From Silene latifolia (lineage: Eukaryota > Streptophyta > Magnoliopsida > Caryophyllales > Caryophyllaceae): DNA of 64,000 nt. The stretch is taken from the NCBI RefSeq assembly GCF_048544455.1, contig NC_133537.1:148344058-148408057 (forward strand). The letters run 5' to 3'. A program made the translations under genes and the position numbers. Position 1 is the stretch's first letter, and every line of letters begins with the position of its first letter. This document shows positions 1-12,114 of this stretch, one piece after another. The notes under the pieces were generated by a model. The model saw only the letters and a program-made list of their open reading frames with translations. It had not been told where the DNA came from and did no database searches.

Positions 1-908
1 ATCTCCTCCTGGGCGAAATCGGCTGTTTCCTGTAGAAGGAGTTTTGTTTTGCGACGTGTTTCCTCCAAATCTGGGGTTACTCCCACTCGCTGCAGGGAAT
101 ACCTTCTTCCGCGCAGCTTCGCGCTCAGTATAATAATCGACTAGTCTCTCGGCTGCGGCCATTGCAGCGGAGAGGGAGTCGAGTCTTTGTCTCATGATCT
201 CTCGTTGAGCCCACTCTTTCAAACCATCAATGAACTGGAACACACGATCCTTCTCGGTCATATCAGTTATCTCCAGCATACACGTCGAGTAGGCTTTTAC
301 GTACTCTCGGATAGAACCCGTATGCTTCAAGATCTTGAGTTTTCTTCGAGCTAGGAAGTCGGTATTCTTCGGATAGAATTGTTCCTTGAAGAGTCGTTTG
401 AAATCCTCCCATGACTCCAACACTACGCTCCCTGCCTCGATCTCGGCGTATTTGGAGCGCCACCATTGTTTGGCATCATCAATTAGATACATGCTCGCGG
501 TAGTGACTTTAAGTGTCTCATCGAGCGCACTCGCTCGGAAGAATTGCTCCATGTCGAAGAGGAAGTTATCGACTTCTTTCGAGTCTCTCGCCCCACTATA
601 CTTGTGAGGTGCAGGCCGCTTCACCTTGGGAGTCCCACCGACATTTTCATCAATGTATTACACATGTTCTCGAGTTGTCCGGGTCTCTCATGGACATAGC
701 CCATCTCTTCCGCGAACTCTCGCGAGATCGATGCTTCTATAGCGTCAAAGCGGGCCTCATGCCCCTTTATCGTCTCGTTTACGGCTCCAAGGCGAGCCTC
801 ATGCCCCCTTACCGTCTCATCTACGGCTTGGTGAGTGCCCCCGAGGCTCACCGCGAGTCCTTCCAGATAAGGAAGTTTCTCCTCAAGTAGTTTCTCTAAG
901 GCCGACAC
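1..908 (-). pseudogene. Element D gag (capsid region), frameshifted and cut by window edge
   Basis: Gag of a Ty3/gypsy retrotransposon, the structural protein that packages element RNA into cytoplasmic particles. A candidate start is at 908, only 83 bases downstream of the primer binding site. The N-terminal part (908 to about 650) is charged and repetitive, with GHEARL/GHEARF repeats typical of a coiled coil, and reaches a stop at 621. The continuation lies in another minus frame from about 650 to base 1. It contains a clear Retrotrans_gag-type domain with the landmarks NFLFDMEQFF, DDAKQWWRSKY, ILKHTGSIREYVKAY and AAAERLVDYYTER. A single frameshift near 650-660 separates the two parts, so the gene is probably dead. 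Pol would lie left of the window. The gag type and the tRNA-Met PBS fit a chromovirus-like element, but the lineage is not assigned. Confidence 0.8.
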
Positions 909-990
909 CCGGCCCTAGTTTCTCCTTTGTTCCCACTTGGTTCTGCGGTCTTTCCCGTCATCGTATGCAGCAGCTCGTCGTGAAGACCGA

Positions 991-1002
991 GCTCTGATAC
1001 CA
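991..1002 (-). other. Element D primer binding site (initiator tRNA-Met type)
   Basis: The minus strand reads TGGTATCAGAGC, the usual PBS complementary to plant initiator tRNA-Met. It lies two bases from the inner LTR end and 83 bases before the gag start, which fixes element D on the minus strand. Confidence 0.85.
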
Positions 1003-1004
1003 AA

Positions 1005-1700
1005 TGTCACGGTCCGGGACTTTGAGCCGGAACGTGGCGCGGACCCTTGTCTAACACACGAAAAGAATGCAAGCGAGAGCGTCAAGCACTAGTGAAGGAT
1101 CACTAGTCCATTCGTAATCGGTCTCGGTTGGCGTGTGTCGAGAATCCTAGTCACGATTGTCAAGTCCGGCACACGAAAGCAATAAAAGTAAGCAATACGA
1201 TTATTAAAGGCAAGAACACAAGCAATATCAAGCTTTTGGATGAGAGGCGGTTTAATTGACTAGCACCTCTCATAGAGGCAAATTTGATAGTTTGGTCCTG
1301 GTAGCAGGATACATCGATTGTGAAGAATAGCGATATGTTTTCTAAACGCCTAAAAACATATTTTAAACTAAAAATGAGACTCCAAGATTCGACAAGCAGG
1401 AACTAGTCTTGGAGTACTAAATGAAACTAAAAACAGAAATGAAAAAACATGAGTACGAATAAGAAATCTAAGGGTTCGAAGTGGAAGGACCGCGCGCGCA
1501 ATTTTTAGGGATTGTGCGCTACGACTACGGCTCATTACAGGAGTACACCCCAAATCACAATTTCCTCTTAGCTGTACTCCCAGCCAGTGGGCCGGCTACC
1601 GGCATGCCGACAGGGAGTACTCTTCCTCAGTTTCCTCATGTTTTCCTCAATTGGGGTGTTCCCATCCGGTGGACCGGCTACCGGCCTACCGGCTCACACC
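1005..1700 (-). mobile_element. Element D 5' LTR, inner part (split by element A)
   Basis: The LTR begins at 1005 with TGTCACGG next to the PBS and runs to 1700, where element A starts. It resumes at 45,487. It is recognised by its position beside the PBS and by the GC-rich motif of the CCAGCC...CCGGCTACCGG type at about 1577-1625 and 1655-1697. The same motif occurs in the second half (45,535-45,665), which supports the idea that the two pieces are one LTR. No second copy of this LTR is in the window. Confidence 0.65.
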
Positions 1701-2450
1701 TGTAGACACCTCGTTTCTGCACCTCCCGCCAAACACCCAGTGATGATTGGGCCGCATGATTAGTATATGTCGCGATTTTATGACGTTTCGTAAATCGGTT
1801 AATAAAAGACAACTCATACACTTGTGTCTACCCCTTGGTTGTCATCTAGGTGTCATTACGGTCGTTTTGGCAGTAGTTAGAGTACATTTGGAGTCCGGGT
1901 CAAAAACCATCTTCATTTCCTAAAACCGTCAAAACCCGAGTCAAAAATCAATGTGCTTGTCTACCTAAGGTTAAGATGTCATAAAATGTTGAGATTATAT
2001 CTCATTTTGAGTCCCATATCACTTCCTTGGGCTAAACGTAAAGTTTACATTACAAAATGTGCATTTCATTTAGCTAAAATGACAACCCGACCTTTAGGCC
2101 GATTTTACGAGGTGATAACGACTTTTTTGGATCAGGCCTATTTCATAGAAAGTTATAGATCTTTATTTTACTTTCCAACGCCATCGAAATCACCTTAATC
2201 CGAGTCTTGTAGAGAAAGTTATGTCTAAAATACAACAGGCTGTCAAACGCGTTTTCTTGCGCAGAAGGAAACGACCCGAGAAATGACGCAGCAAATGCTG
2301 CGCCTCTTTGAAGGATCGCAAAACCGGTTGCGCCTTTTCTCCAGGCTTTCGTTTTGTCCAAGTTTCTGTGTTTCAACTAAGTCGGTTGTTTCTGGATTTT
2401 CCTATTCTTTTCCAAATTCTACCATTTCCATAATTCCTCAATATGTTTAG

Positions 2451-2458
2451 TATAAATA
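2451..2458 (+). promoter_or_regulatory. TATA box of element A 5' LTR
   Basis: TATAAATA in the context TTTAGTATAAATAGG. It is conserved at the same relative place in the other A LTR (11,074) and, as TTAGTATAAATAGG, in both B LTRs (12,855 and 30,987). It lies about 110 bases downstream of the first palindromic module, so U3 is to its left and R/U5 to its right. Confidence 0.7.
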
Positions 2459-3639
2459 GGGACCTTCGTTCCACATATTTTTCACGCGAGGGTCCGCCCT
2501 TTTCTTCTCCCTTTGCATTCTAAGACCGTGCTCTAAGCTTTTGACATCTACGTGCTTGATCAATCGACCACGTAAGCTCAGATCATTCTGAGTACCAGTC
2601 GCGTTTGAATGACCGGCCAATTTGACCACTACACCATAATTAATCAATAATTCATTCAATCTTTTTAATTCCTTTTTAAGGGCACTTTCATATTTGCATA
2701 GATCGAGTCGAGTTACCACTAAAAACCGATTTAGTTAAATCTCGCGACGCTAACATGTAAGTCTGAAGGTGTAAAATCCCAATTTTATTTATTGTACTTT
2801 TTATTTTGTAATTAATGTACGAGTTTATGTCATAAGCATGCTCAAAACCGTCTTTAAAAACCATATTTTAAACCGTATTTACAAAATAGCGAAGATCTGA
2901 CGTCGAGAAGAAATGCAGCAGCAGCTGCGCCTCTTCCAGAGGCTGCGGCTGCTCCTGCTCTTCTTCTTCTTCCTCGATCTTCTGCAACTTTTCTATTTTT
3001 CTTATTTTTTTGTTCGTTTTAATATGTAATCACATCTTAATAATTCCTTTCAAATTATAGCGGTTAATTCGACTTAAATCCCTTATAATTAATATTTGCG
3101 GGTTTTCGTCATCTTATTCAAACCCGGATTTAAGAGGCTCGATTCATTCATATCAAGTCCCTTGATTTCGTATGTGATATATGTTTTAAATTTGTTTCTT
3201 TCACCAATTCATAATCTTTTGTTTCCACCATTAACTTCGAGTTTGTATATAAACCCGTTTCCGACATCGTATCAATACTAACCATATTAAACTGTTGTAT
3301 TCTCACTTTTAATTCGTTTTATAACAATAGTAGTATGTATGTAATCTGTTAATCACTTCAACTCGAGTTCTAATATCAATAATCGGCCTTAAAATTACTA
3401 ACGAACATTAACAACCCACGAGTATGAGTTTCACAGTCATAATCCAACTGGAGAACAGACACAGAAGTGTTGCGCCTCTTCCAGAGGACGCAGTAGATGC
3501 TGCGCCTGTTCTAAGTTGGCTTCTGCCTCTGAACTCTTCTCGTTTTGTCGTAGGGGTTCTAACTAGGATTTTAATTAACTATTATTCTTATTATCACCAT
3601 AATTCGACATATTTTCCATATAAATCATATTTTCCATAT

Positions 3640-3900
3640 TCTCTATTTCATTTCTTTATTTTTATTTTCCTAATTTTATTTTATTTCCTTATTTTCCAAT
3701 TTTCTTTATTTTCCAAATTTCCTTATTTTCCAAATTTCCTTATTTTCCAATTTCTTTATTTTCCAAATTTCCTTATTTTCCAATTTCTTTATTTTCCAAA
3801 TTTCCTTATTTTCCAAATTTCCTTATTTAAATCAATTTTCCAATTTCCATATTTTTCTAATTTTCTAATTTTCCTTATTTCATTTATTCTTTTCTTTTAT
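3640..3900 (+). repeat. Low-complexity TTATTTTCCAAATTTCC tract in element A LTR
   Basis: Irregular tandem array of CCTTATTTTCCAATTT-like units of about 16-18 bases. The second copy of the LTR has the same tract at about 44,640-44,930 with a different number of units, as expected for replication slippage. The long plus-strand open frame across it is low-complexity phenylalanine-rich translation, not a gene. Confidence 0.8.
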
Positions 3901-4459
3901 TTCTAAAACTCTTTTGGGAATGTTTATGACGTAAATTCAAGTTTATCAATTGTAATTTATTTCTTTATTTCGTATTTATTTTGTATGATTTATTTACTTG
4001 GTTTTCACATGTAAATTAATCTAAATTCCAACTTCTACATAATTAATTACTAAATTCTTTGTTCACCGACATAGTCTAATCTCACATGCTAGGACTAAAA
4101 CATTGGATGTTGCATTGCATGCATATAATCGACGACATATCAAATAGAATAATTTCCTTAATCATTAGTAGAGGCCGCTATCGAGGCGAGCGGGATTAGG
4201 TGTTCAGTAAAAGGACTTCCTAATACGTACCCTCACCCCTTACTCCAGATCTCTGTGAACATCCGTGCTCATTGGCATCCACGAGAGTCATTCTAGACAT
4301 AGAATGCTAAGGGTGACGAGTTCTTAGTGTTTATGTCACTACTTTGTGTCTTGACATGGCACGAGGTATTCGAACGGTTCCAGTTTCCTATAAAAATTGG
4401 TGGCGACTCCACAAATGCAAACGCTTATCCCAAGCGCCCCCGTGGCCATGTCCATAGTT

Positions 4460-4477
4460 TGGCGACTCCGCTGGGGA
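4460..4477 (+). other. Element A primer binding site
   Basis: TGGCGACTCCGCTGGGGA, starting six bases after the LTR end. Element B has the near-identical TGGGGACTCTGCTGGGGA. This type resembles the tRNA-Arg PBS described for Ogre/Tat elements; that assignment is from memory. Confidence 0.7.
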
Positions 4478-5551
4478 TCATACACTTATGTGTTACCCAG
4501 GGTGAAACTTGAACGAGGTTAGGGAATAGTTTATACAAGACAGTAGCCGGTTTTCATTACTCGACCTTCTTAGGTCGTTTTATTCGGCCTTCCTAGGACC
4601 AACCTAACCCTTTCGACCAATCGTCCCGTCTGGATGGTCCAAATTCTTATTTGGGCCTAAGGATAGATAGCGATTGACGTCAACCATACCGTGGTACATA
4701 CTCTTGTTTGTATCAAGGGCTTTCACTACTCGAGGAAATGGACTAGGAACTGACCTTACTCTTGTTTGGCACGGACCTCTCCACAGACCAGGGTTTGATT
4801 GCTTGGTATGGCAACCCACCTTTTTAAGCCAAAATCCTTTAAATGCACTCAGTATACCGTTATAATGCCCATATGTATGCTTTTATCATATACGTGATCA
4901 CCTTTTGTAAACAAAACTATGACAAAATTTTGTAAGATAAAATCCTTTTCAAAATGTAAACATTTTCAAAACATCGCAAAACAAAGTTGAAACTCTGTCC
5001 AAATGTCGAGTCAAACTTTGGGCCTCAAACCCATTTCAAAACCCATCCAAAAAAATCTTCAAAAAAAAAAACGTAAAAACAAAAAAAAAACGTTTTTTCA
5101 AATGTAAATATGTAAATTCAATTGTGCTAAGTTAGAATCAAAGTTCAAACCGACTATGGCCTAGTCGGAACTCTGTCGAGTTATAGACCCGTCTTCCTTT
5201 ACATTTTTGGGTCTTTTCAAATTCTAGTCAAGTCCTAAGGCGTCACGCCCTCACTTTGGACCCCCTACCCCCAATTCAGTTAGGATCTAAATATTTCCAC
5301 ACCTCGACTCACACACTCGAGGCTAACACGTCGAGTCGTTCCAAAATCCGTCTCTCGAATTATCCTAATGACACGTTCGGGACACACATACCCGAACCTC
5401 GAGTCGAGTCTGTCCTAAAACGCACGTTTTAGAATCACTTGTCATCCATCCCGTCAATCAGGTCAACAATGTAAATGTCACCCCGTCAAAGTAACCACTC
5501 TAGTCGAAGTTCAAAGTCAAACACCGTGAATTCAAACACGAGAAGTCACTC
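4478..5551 (+). other. Element A untranslated leader
   Basis: About 1.07 kb with no supported gene. Its first 400 bases (GGGAATAGTTTATACAAGAC onward) are recognisably homologous to the leader of element B starting near 14,759. This is one of the sequences a non-autonomous element must share with its helper for packaging. An A-rich stretch lies at 5050-5090. Confidence 0.6.
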
Positions 5552-7026
5552 ATGACATTTCGCGATTTAACTCGTCGAGAGTCCAGTTGTCCCATCTCGT
5601 CCTCATATGTTTTCTTTCGTATATCCCTTGTTTGTCGCCTTGGTTTGCGTGATCCCATGTCGAATCAAGTTGTAACGCGCGTCATTTTTCTTCTCGGTAG
5701 GAATTCTGCGATTTCCAATGAAAATGATCAAGGACGATTATCTGTCGTCGTCGAAGAACTAAGTACTGCAGTCACTAAGCTTCAGACCACCATCGAAGAC
5801 TTGAGCGCTTATGTCATCAATATGGAAAACAAGATAGACATGATGAAACCTTTACCATCTTCTCATACCCCAAGGCCAGGTCATAGCTTCAACACAACTC
5901 ACCCATCTAAGAAGGCCAATGAAGACAAGGAAGTCAACCTCTTGGAAACTCCACCCAGAAGGCTGGGACGAGCTCATAGGGAATACATTGACCTCGGAAC
6001 CACATATGAAGTAGTTCTACAAAGACTGGTTTCCCGAGGAAAACTTCATCCAATTGGTCCAACCCAGACCCTGAAAAGATATTGCCTAGGTGGAAGGGCA
6101 ATTCATGTTGTCAGTACCATAGAGGTAGGGGACACGATACGGAGGAATGCTTTTGTCTAAAGCATATTATCCAGGATATGATCGAGGATGGCAAGCTTCC
6201 TGTGCCACCTTCCGCCAAGATATCCAAGAAGATCGACCCTCTTGGGTCTAATATCATTAAACATGACGAAGAATCATTCCTAGACTGTTCTCATCTCCTC
6301 GATCCTCGTGACGACGGAGAGATCAACGTGCTTGAAGACGACGATATCCAAAGTGGAATGTTCATACTTTCCATTGCCTTCAACAATACTATTGATAGCC
6401 TAAACTGTCGACTTTCCAACATGGAGAACCAGTTTGCTGAAATGGATAAAAAGCTTGATGCCCAACCTCTCAAGATGAAAAGTGTCCATGCAGACCCTCA
6501 ACTTAACAGTCCTAAGGAGAAAGCAATAAGTGAGCAATCTATTCCTAGTTATTCTCATCCAGGAATCAAAATCAATAAAGGCAACCTCATGAAGCCTTCG
6601 TCAAAGAAACCTAACAACCCTCCCAGGTCATTCACAAGTCTAGGCACACCTTATGCCCTAGCCTTGAACAAATTATCCTCTCTAGGTCTTCTTCAACCTA
6701 TAGGACCTACGCCTGACCCAGAGAAGGAGTCTAAGTTCTGGGATGAGAATGCCTACTACAAGTACCATAGAGGCAAAGGGCTTGATATAGAGAAATGTTT
6801 CAAATTAAAACATGTCATTCAGGATATGATCGAAAGCGGGAAGTTGTCCCTCTCAAACTTTAGCCCACAAGGTAGCTTAGGCAATCCTCATAGATATACC
6901 ACTTATCAAGAAACTCTTCTTGACTGTTATCCCTCCAGTGTTCCCAATGATGAGGAAGAGGTGCTCAAATGGGTGAATGCTCAAAGCCAGATGCCAAAGT
7001 CAGTTGCTGGAAAAGAAAAAGTTTAA
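5552..7026 (+). pseudogene. Element A gag-like ORF: duplicated coiled coil plus zinc-motif module, no capsid
   Basis: Two overlapping frames (5552-6160 and 6082-7026) joined by a frameshift near 6080-6160. The N-terminal part has a coiled-coil-like segment (VVEELSTAVTKLQTTIEDL). It is followed by a segment like the C-terminal gag of element B: LGTTYEVVLQRL, then GKLHPIGPT, then CQYHRGRGHDTEEC and FCLKHIIQDMIEDGKL. The whole arrangement is then repeated with a second coiled-coil-like stretch, LGTPYALALNKL, LLQPIGPTPDPE and YKYHRGKGLDIEKC. In the second copy the first Cys and one His of the CHHC-type motif are replaced. The capsid domain seen in B gag (about 15,830-16,300) is absent and no protease, RT or integrase follows. 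This is a gag relic of a non-autonomous element; whether it is translated is unknown. Confidence 0.75.
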
Positions 7027-9430
7027 GCATGGGCCGATAATTACGAGTCTGGATCTAAGATCAAGTCCGAGTCCGAGTCCTAGGCTTTCTTTCCCATAAT
7101 TTTTTCCAATGTCTTTCTTTGTGTCCATTTCTATTCCTAGTGACAACCTGGGAGCTGTCCCACGAGTCACATATCTTTTCGAGTCTATGTTATATACATT
7201 CATTATTCATTTCAATAAAAGTACAATTTTCAATCCACATATTCTATCCTAACTCTTCCTTTACCCTTTTCCTGTGACAACGAGAATTGATTTGAGACAT
7301 TTTAAAACAAACGAACAACACATGTCAATCGATGTGAGTGCACTTAAATGATGTTGCATTCCGAGTTGTAGAGGACCTGAAACTCCATGTTCATTTTCCT
7401 TACCTATTCCATGTCTGGCAATAAAAACCTTCCTATAACCCTAGCTTAGGACGAGCCTATCTCAAGAGATTCTAGGACGAATCTAGACCATCTCTCTTGT
7501 TAACGATCCATGACGGAAGGCAAGACCATTCCCCACAATAAACAACCCTATTTACTAAAAGACTAACCCGTTTCACACCAAAGGTGCTAGTCTGACCCAA
7601 ATCCATGGTAACAAGCATATCTAAGACGATACAAGCCATGATCAAAGACAAATGCTCAATCAAGAGAAACCAAGATCAATATCCAAGGCCGCAGTTATGC
7701 CCGTAATCCAAAATAAAAGAGACGAAATAAGAAGGCTCAATCAAGAAATGTCAATATTCAAAGTCAAAGTTATCTTCAAAAACCTGAATCAAGGATCTGA
7801 GCAAAAGCCGAGATATATTCCAGACCAAAAATCTGAGTCTGAATCAAGAACGAGTATGAAATCCAATGCTGAACGGAATACTGCTGAAGCCTATATAGAA
7901 TCAAGACATCGATGAAGATGGTCATCTAGCACCTTCGCTTAGCCTTTCTCACACCCTAAGTCCTTCTCGAGACCGTTACAGGGAGATAGTTAGGAATTTT
8001 GAGAATCCTCTCAATTTTGTCGAGTATACCCATCCTTTAGGGCCAAGGCATAGAAACTTGATCCCATATCAATTAACCTACCTTCATGTTCTCAGGCTAC
8101 ATCAAGCCAAGAGACTCTATTTCCAAGCCATAATCCCAACAAGCCTTAACTCCACAAAATCAAGCTCCAGAGATTTGTTTCATCAAAGCCTCTTATTACC
8201 GAGCTCCACATTCCAAATATCCAATCCAGTCTCACCTTGACCCAGGCACAGAGTCTTCAAATACTTTGCTACTCAGAACGGGACGAACCCATATCCATCC
8301 TTAGGGTCCACTTTTAGGTGTGCCCACATGACAAGGAAATTTTTACAAAATTAGTTATACCTCTTTGATCTATGATCAAAGGGAGTTATCTCAAATCTAT
8401 TCTTCGAGTCACCAAAGGAATATACTCTCCTAACCCATGCACTTTAAGGTCCTGACAGCATAGTTTAGGCACACACCTGAACTACGATCTGGTTTGATTT
8501 CACTTCACGTGAATACGTAGGTAGTCCTTAAGGACACAACCGTCCCAACTTTTAACTTTCAACCTCAAGTATCGACACCCATTTTACAACCATCCCTTTA
8601 CATTTCAACCTTCCAACCACAATTTCCATTTTTACCTCTTTACTGGAGGCTCCTTTTTGTCGCCCAATCTCTTTTTTTACCAAATTCCAGAGTCATCTTC
8701 TCATCCTGGGGGTTTCTCTTCTGAGATGCCACCATTCCTTTATTCTTCTCTTATTTTGAGTCGAGCTAGTGCTTGGTCCGAACAATGACAAAAGTCTTAG
8801 ATCAATTCTCCAAGTTATCATGCCTCAAGAGGAGTCCCTTTTACATCAAATGGTGGCGAAAGATGTCCAAGTAGACAGCTGATCCGTGGCTCATGCCTTG
8901 CCTTTATATGACGTCATCATTCTTGCAATTCTTCTACCTTTGGTGCTGATACGCATTGTCACCCACGCTCAGCTAGGGGTTGCGCATACTTAAGCAAAGT
9001 CTATCAAATTCGTCCCTGTGTCGCGTCAAATCTAAGTCAACGTTGCGTCAGTCTTTCGTCTTGCGTCCTAGTGAGTCGATGTCGTATCAAGTCATATGTC
9101 TAGAGCCCATTGAATAAGCATAACGCATTACAAATTCCACCTTTATTTCAAGTTTTAAACAAGTTTATAAAGAAAGAACTTTCAAAACTTGTATGTTTTC
9201 TTCCTCATTTGAGGTCCATGTACTAATTGTTTATGTGCTTATATGTTGTGTGCTATTTTCCTATTAGATTGCGTTCTTGTGTGACTACTAACCATGCAGG
9301 TGAGTGTCAGAAGCAGTGCTCGCTCCAACTGGGGGCTTCGCTCAAGTCTTCCTTCTCCCCAACGGCGGTCAAGCAAGAATTCATCATCACTTAATACAGT
9401 TCATGGGCTTCTCCTCTTTATCGGAATTTT
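7027..9430 (+). other. Element A internal non-coding region
   Basis: About 2.4 kb where pol should be. Only short unconvincing frames occur. One (7652-7915) contains SESES-like residues that recall the acidic Ser/Glu linker between protease and RT in element B, so this may be decayed pol-flank sequence. No RT, RNase H or integrase motif was found in any frame. Confidence 0.6.
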
Positions 9431-9439
9431 GCTTGCAAA

Positions 9440-9700
9440 TGACCCAAGCGGAATTTCTCGTCAGCGACGCTAAGGACGCATCATTGTCGATTTATTCTCT
9501 TCAGCGATGCTAAGGACACGTCGTTGTCAATTCTTTCTCTTCAGCGATGCTAAGGACGTGTTGTTGTCAATTTATTTTCTTCAACGGGGCTAAGGACGCG
9601 CCGTTGTTGATTCGAACACCTTTATTTTCCTCAGCGACGCTAAGGACGCGTCGTTGTTGCTCCTTTGTTTTGTCCTCAACTGTGCCAAGGGCGCGCCATT
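9440..9700 (+). repeat. Tandem repeat with hairpin core, element A 3' region
   Basis: At least five diverged copies of a unit of roughly 50-60 bases containing CAGCGACGCTAAGGACGCG followed by TCGTTGT, separated by T-rich spacers. Within each unit GCGACG and CGTCG(T) form a short inverted repeat. Tandem arrays before the 3' LTR are usual in Tat-lineage elements. Confidence 0.75.
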
Positions 9701-9754
9701 GATTGACTCAACGTATGATTTTTCCCCACGGAGTTCGAGAGATACAATTCCCGA

Positions 9755-10020
9755 AGAGTTCTGACCCTTCAGATAACCTTTAGATAACCCTTTCAGGATA
9801 ATCCTTCCTTCAGCCTTATCCCTTCAGATAATCCTTTATTCCTTCAGACAACTTTCAGATAATCCTTTCAGTAACCTTCAGATAACCCCTTTTCAGTTAA
9901 ACCCTCATGTTCAGTCCTTCAGAGAGAGTTATCCTTCAGCCTTCCCTTTAGAGAGAGTTAGCCTTCAGAAGTATTAAGAAGTTTCTTCAGAATCCCTATA
10001 ACCCCTAATGCCTTCAGACA
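9755..10020 (+). repeat. CTTTCAGATAA-type short repeats, element A
   Basis: Irregular repetition of (C/T)CCTTCAGATAA(T/C)CCTTT units with interspersed TTCAGAGAGAGTTA. It probably arose by slippage and has no coding signal. Confidence 0.6.
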
Positions 10021-10084
10021 TCAAGTTATCTTTAGACCAAAGAGTTTTGCCGAAGCGCCTTCAGCCCCGTTTCACCCAGGGGTA

Positions 10085-10317
10085 TCTCAGGTATGATTTC
10101 TTCTTATGGCTGGCGAGCTTCCTTACGTAGTCTAATGGACTTTAAACGACCCTCCCCGATAGTCGACAGACTCTAAAATGTTCCCGACGACAGGTCCTTG
10201 GCTCAGACCCCTTGAGCCGCCTCGCGTCGCCATAATCGTCAGGTTGTAATCTTTGATTGACCTGAGGGCTATACTTTGACTTTCGCCTTGTCCAAGCCTC
10301 AGTCAAAGTGGGGGCTC
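10085..10317 (+). other. Element A 3' terminal conserved region with polypurine tract
   Basis: About 230 bases before the 3' LTR that are almost identical to 30,175-30,406 in element B. Shared landmarks include CCCGATAGTCGACAGACTC and GAGCCGCCTCGCGTCGCC. It ends in the polypurine tract AAAGTGGGGG (10,305-10,314), which primes plus-strand DNA synthesis just before the LTR at 10,318. Confidence 0.8.
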
Positions 10318-12114
10318 TGTAGACACCTCGTTTCTGCACCTCCCACCAAACACCCAGTGATGATTGGGCCGCATGATTAGTATATGTCCCGATTTTATGA
10401 CGTTTTGTAAATCGGTTACTAAAAGGTAACTCATACACTTGTGTCTACCCCTTGGTTGTCATCTAGGTGTCATTACGGTCGTTTTGGCAGTAATTAGAGT
10501 ACATTTGGAGTCCGGGTCAAAAACCGTCTTCATTTTCTAAAACCCTCAAAATCCGAGTCAAAAAGCATTGTGCTTGTCTACCTAAAGTTAGGATGTCATA
10601 AAATGTTGAGATTATATCTCATTTTGAGTCCCATATCACTTCCTTGGGCTAAACTTAAAGTTTACATTATAAAATGTGCATTTCATTTAGCTAAAATGAC
10701 AACCCGCCCTTTAGGCCCATTTTACGAGGTGATAACGACTTTTTTGGGTCATGCCTATTTCATAGAAAGTTCTAGATCTTTCTTTTAGCTTTCCAACGCC
10801 ACCAAAATCACCTTAATCCGAGTCTTGTAGCTAAAATTATGCCTAAAATACGACTGACTGTCAAACGCGTTTTCTTGCGCAGAAGGAAACTACCCGAGAA
10901 ATGACGCAGCAAATGCTGTGCCTCTTTGAAGGATCGCAGCACCTGCTGCGCCTTTTCTCCAGGCTTTCTTTTTGTCCAAGTTTCCGTGTTTCAACTAAGT
11001 CGGTTGTTTCCAGATCTTTCTTTCCTATTTTTTTCCAAATTCTACCCTTTCCATAGTTCCTCCATATGTTTAGTATAAATAGGAACCTTCGTTCCACATA
11101 TTTTTCATGCGAGTGTCCGCCCTTCTCTTCTCCCTTTCCATTCTAAGAACGTGCTTTAAGCTTTTGACGTCTACGTGCTTGATCAATTGACCACGTAAGC
11201 TTAGATCATTCTAAGTACCAGTCACGTTTGCATGACCGACCAATTTGACCACTACACCATAATTAATCAATAATTCATTCAATCTTTTTAATTCCTTTTT
11301 AAGGACACTTTCATATTTGCATAGATCGAGTCGAGTTACCACTAAAAACCAATTTACTTAAATTTCGCGACGCTAACATGTAAGTCTGAGGGTGTAAAAT
11401 CCCAATTTATTTATTGTACTTTTTATTTTGTAATTAATGTACGCGTTTATGTCATAAGCACGCTCAAAACCGTCTTTAAAAACCATCTTTTAAACCAGCA
11501 AAGATCTGTCGTCGAGAAGAAACGCAGCAACAGCCGCGCCTCTTTGAAGAATCGCAGCATATGTTGCGCCTCTTCCAGAGGATGTCGCTGCTCCTGCTCT
11601 TCTTCTTCTTCCTCGATCTTCTGCAACTTTTCTATTTTTCTTATTTCTTTTGTTCATTTTAATATGTAATAACATCTTAATAATTCCTTTCAAATTATAA
11701 CGGTTAATTCGACTTAAATCCCTTATAATTAATATTTACGGGTTTTCGTCATCTTATTCAAACCCGGATTTAAGAGGCTCGATTCATTCATATCAAGTCC
11801 CTTGATTTCGTATGTGATATATGTTTTAAATTTGTTTTCTTCACCAATTCATAATCTTTTGTTTCCACCATTAACTTCGAGTTTGTATATAAACCCGTTT
11901 CCGACATCGTATAAATACTAACCATATTAAACTGCTGTATTCTCAGTTTTAATTCGTTTTATAACAATATTAGTATATATGTAATCTGTTAATCACTTCA
12001 ACTCGAGTTCTAATATCAATAATCGGCCTTAAAATTACTAACGAACATTAACAACCCACGAGTATGACTTTCACAGTCAGAATCCAACTGGAGAACAGAC
12101 GCAGAAGTGCTGCG
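10318..12114 (+). mobile_element. Element A 3' LTR, first part (interrupted by element E)
   Basis: Begins TGTAGACACCTC like the 5' LTR and stays collinear with it to 12,114. There it breaks inside the third palindromic module. It resumes at 44,500 with the expected continuation CTGCGCCTCTTCCAGAGG. The five bases CTGCG (12,110-12,114 and 44,500-44,504) are the TSD of element E. The TATA box is at 11,074-11,081 and modules are at 10,902-10,960 and 11,521-11,580. Confidence 0.9.

Larger units (their letters stand above)
1701..4454 (+). mobile_element. Element A 5' LTR
   Basis: Long LTR of a Tat/Retand-type Ty3/gypsy element. It starts TGTAGACACCTC and ends ...TGTCCA just before the PBS. Its partner is split between 10,318-12,114 and 44,500-45,486. 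The first 130 bases of the two copies differ at about six positions by eye. Contents include three GC-rich palindromic modules (about 2284-2340, 2914-2955, 3451-3513), a TATA box at 2451, and a low-complexity TTATTTTCCAAATTTCC tract near 3640-3900. It is clearly related to the LTRs of element B. No clean TSD was found: the left flank is ACACC and the right flank is a run of C. Confidence 0.88.

Noticed and set aside
3424..3906. 160-residue plus-strand ORF rich in Phe/Tyr/Pro in element A LTR
   Set aside because: Low-complexity TTATTTTCC repeat; the frame is not conserved in the second LTR copy (44,500-44,930).
9440..9700. CRISPR-like array
   Set aside because: Plant nuclear DNA; units are diverged tandem repeats with similar T-rich spacers, not unique spacers.
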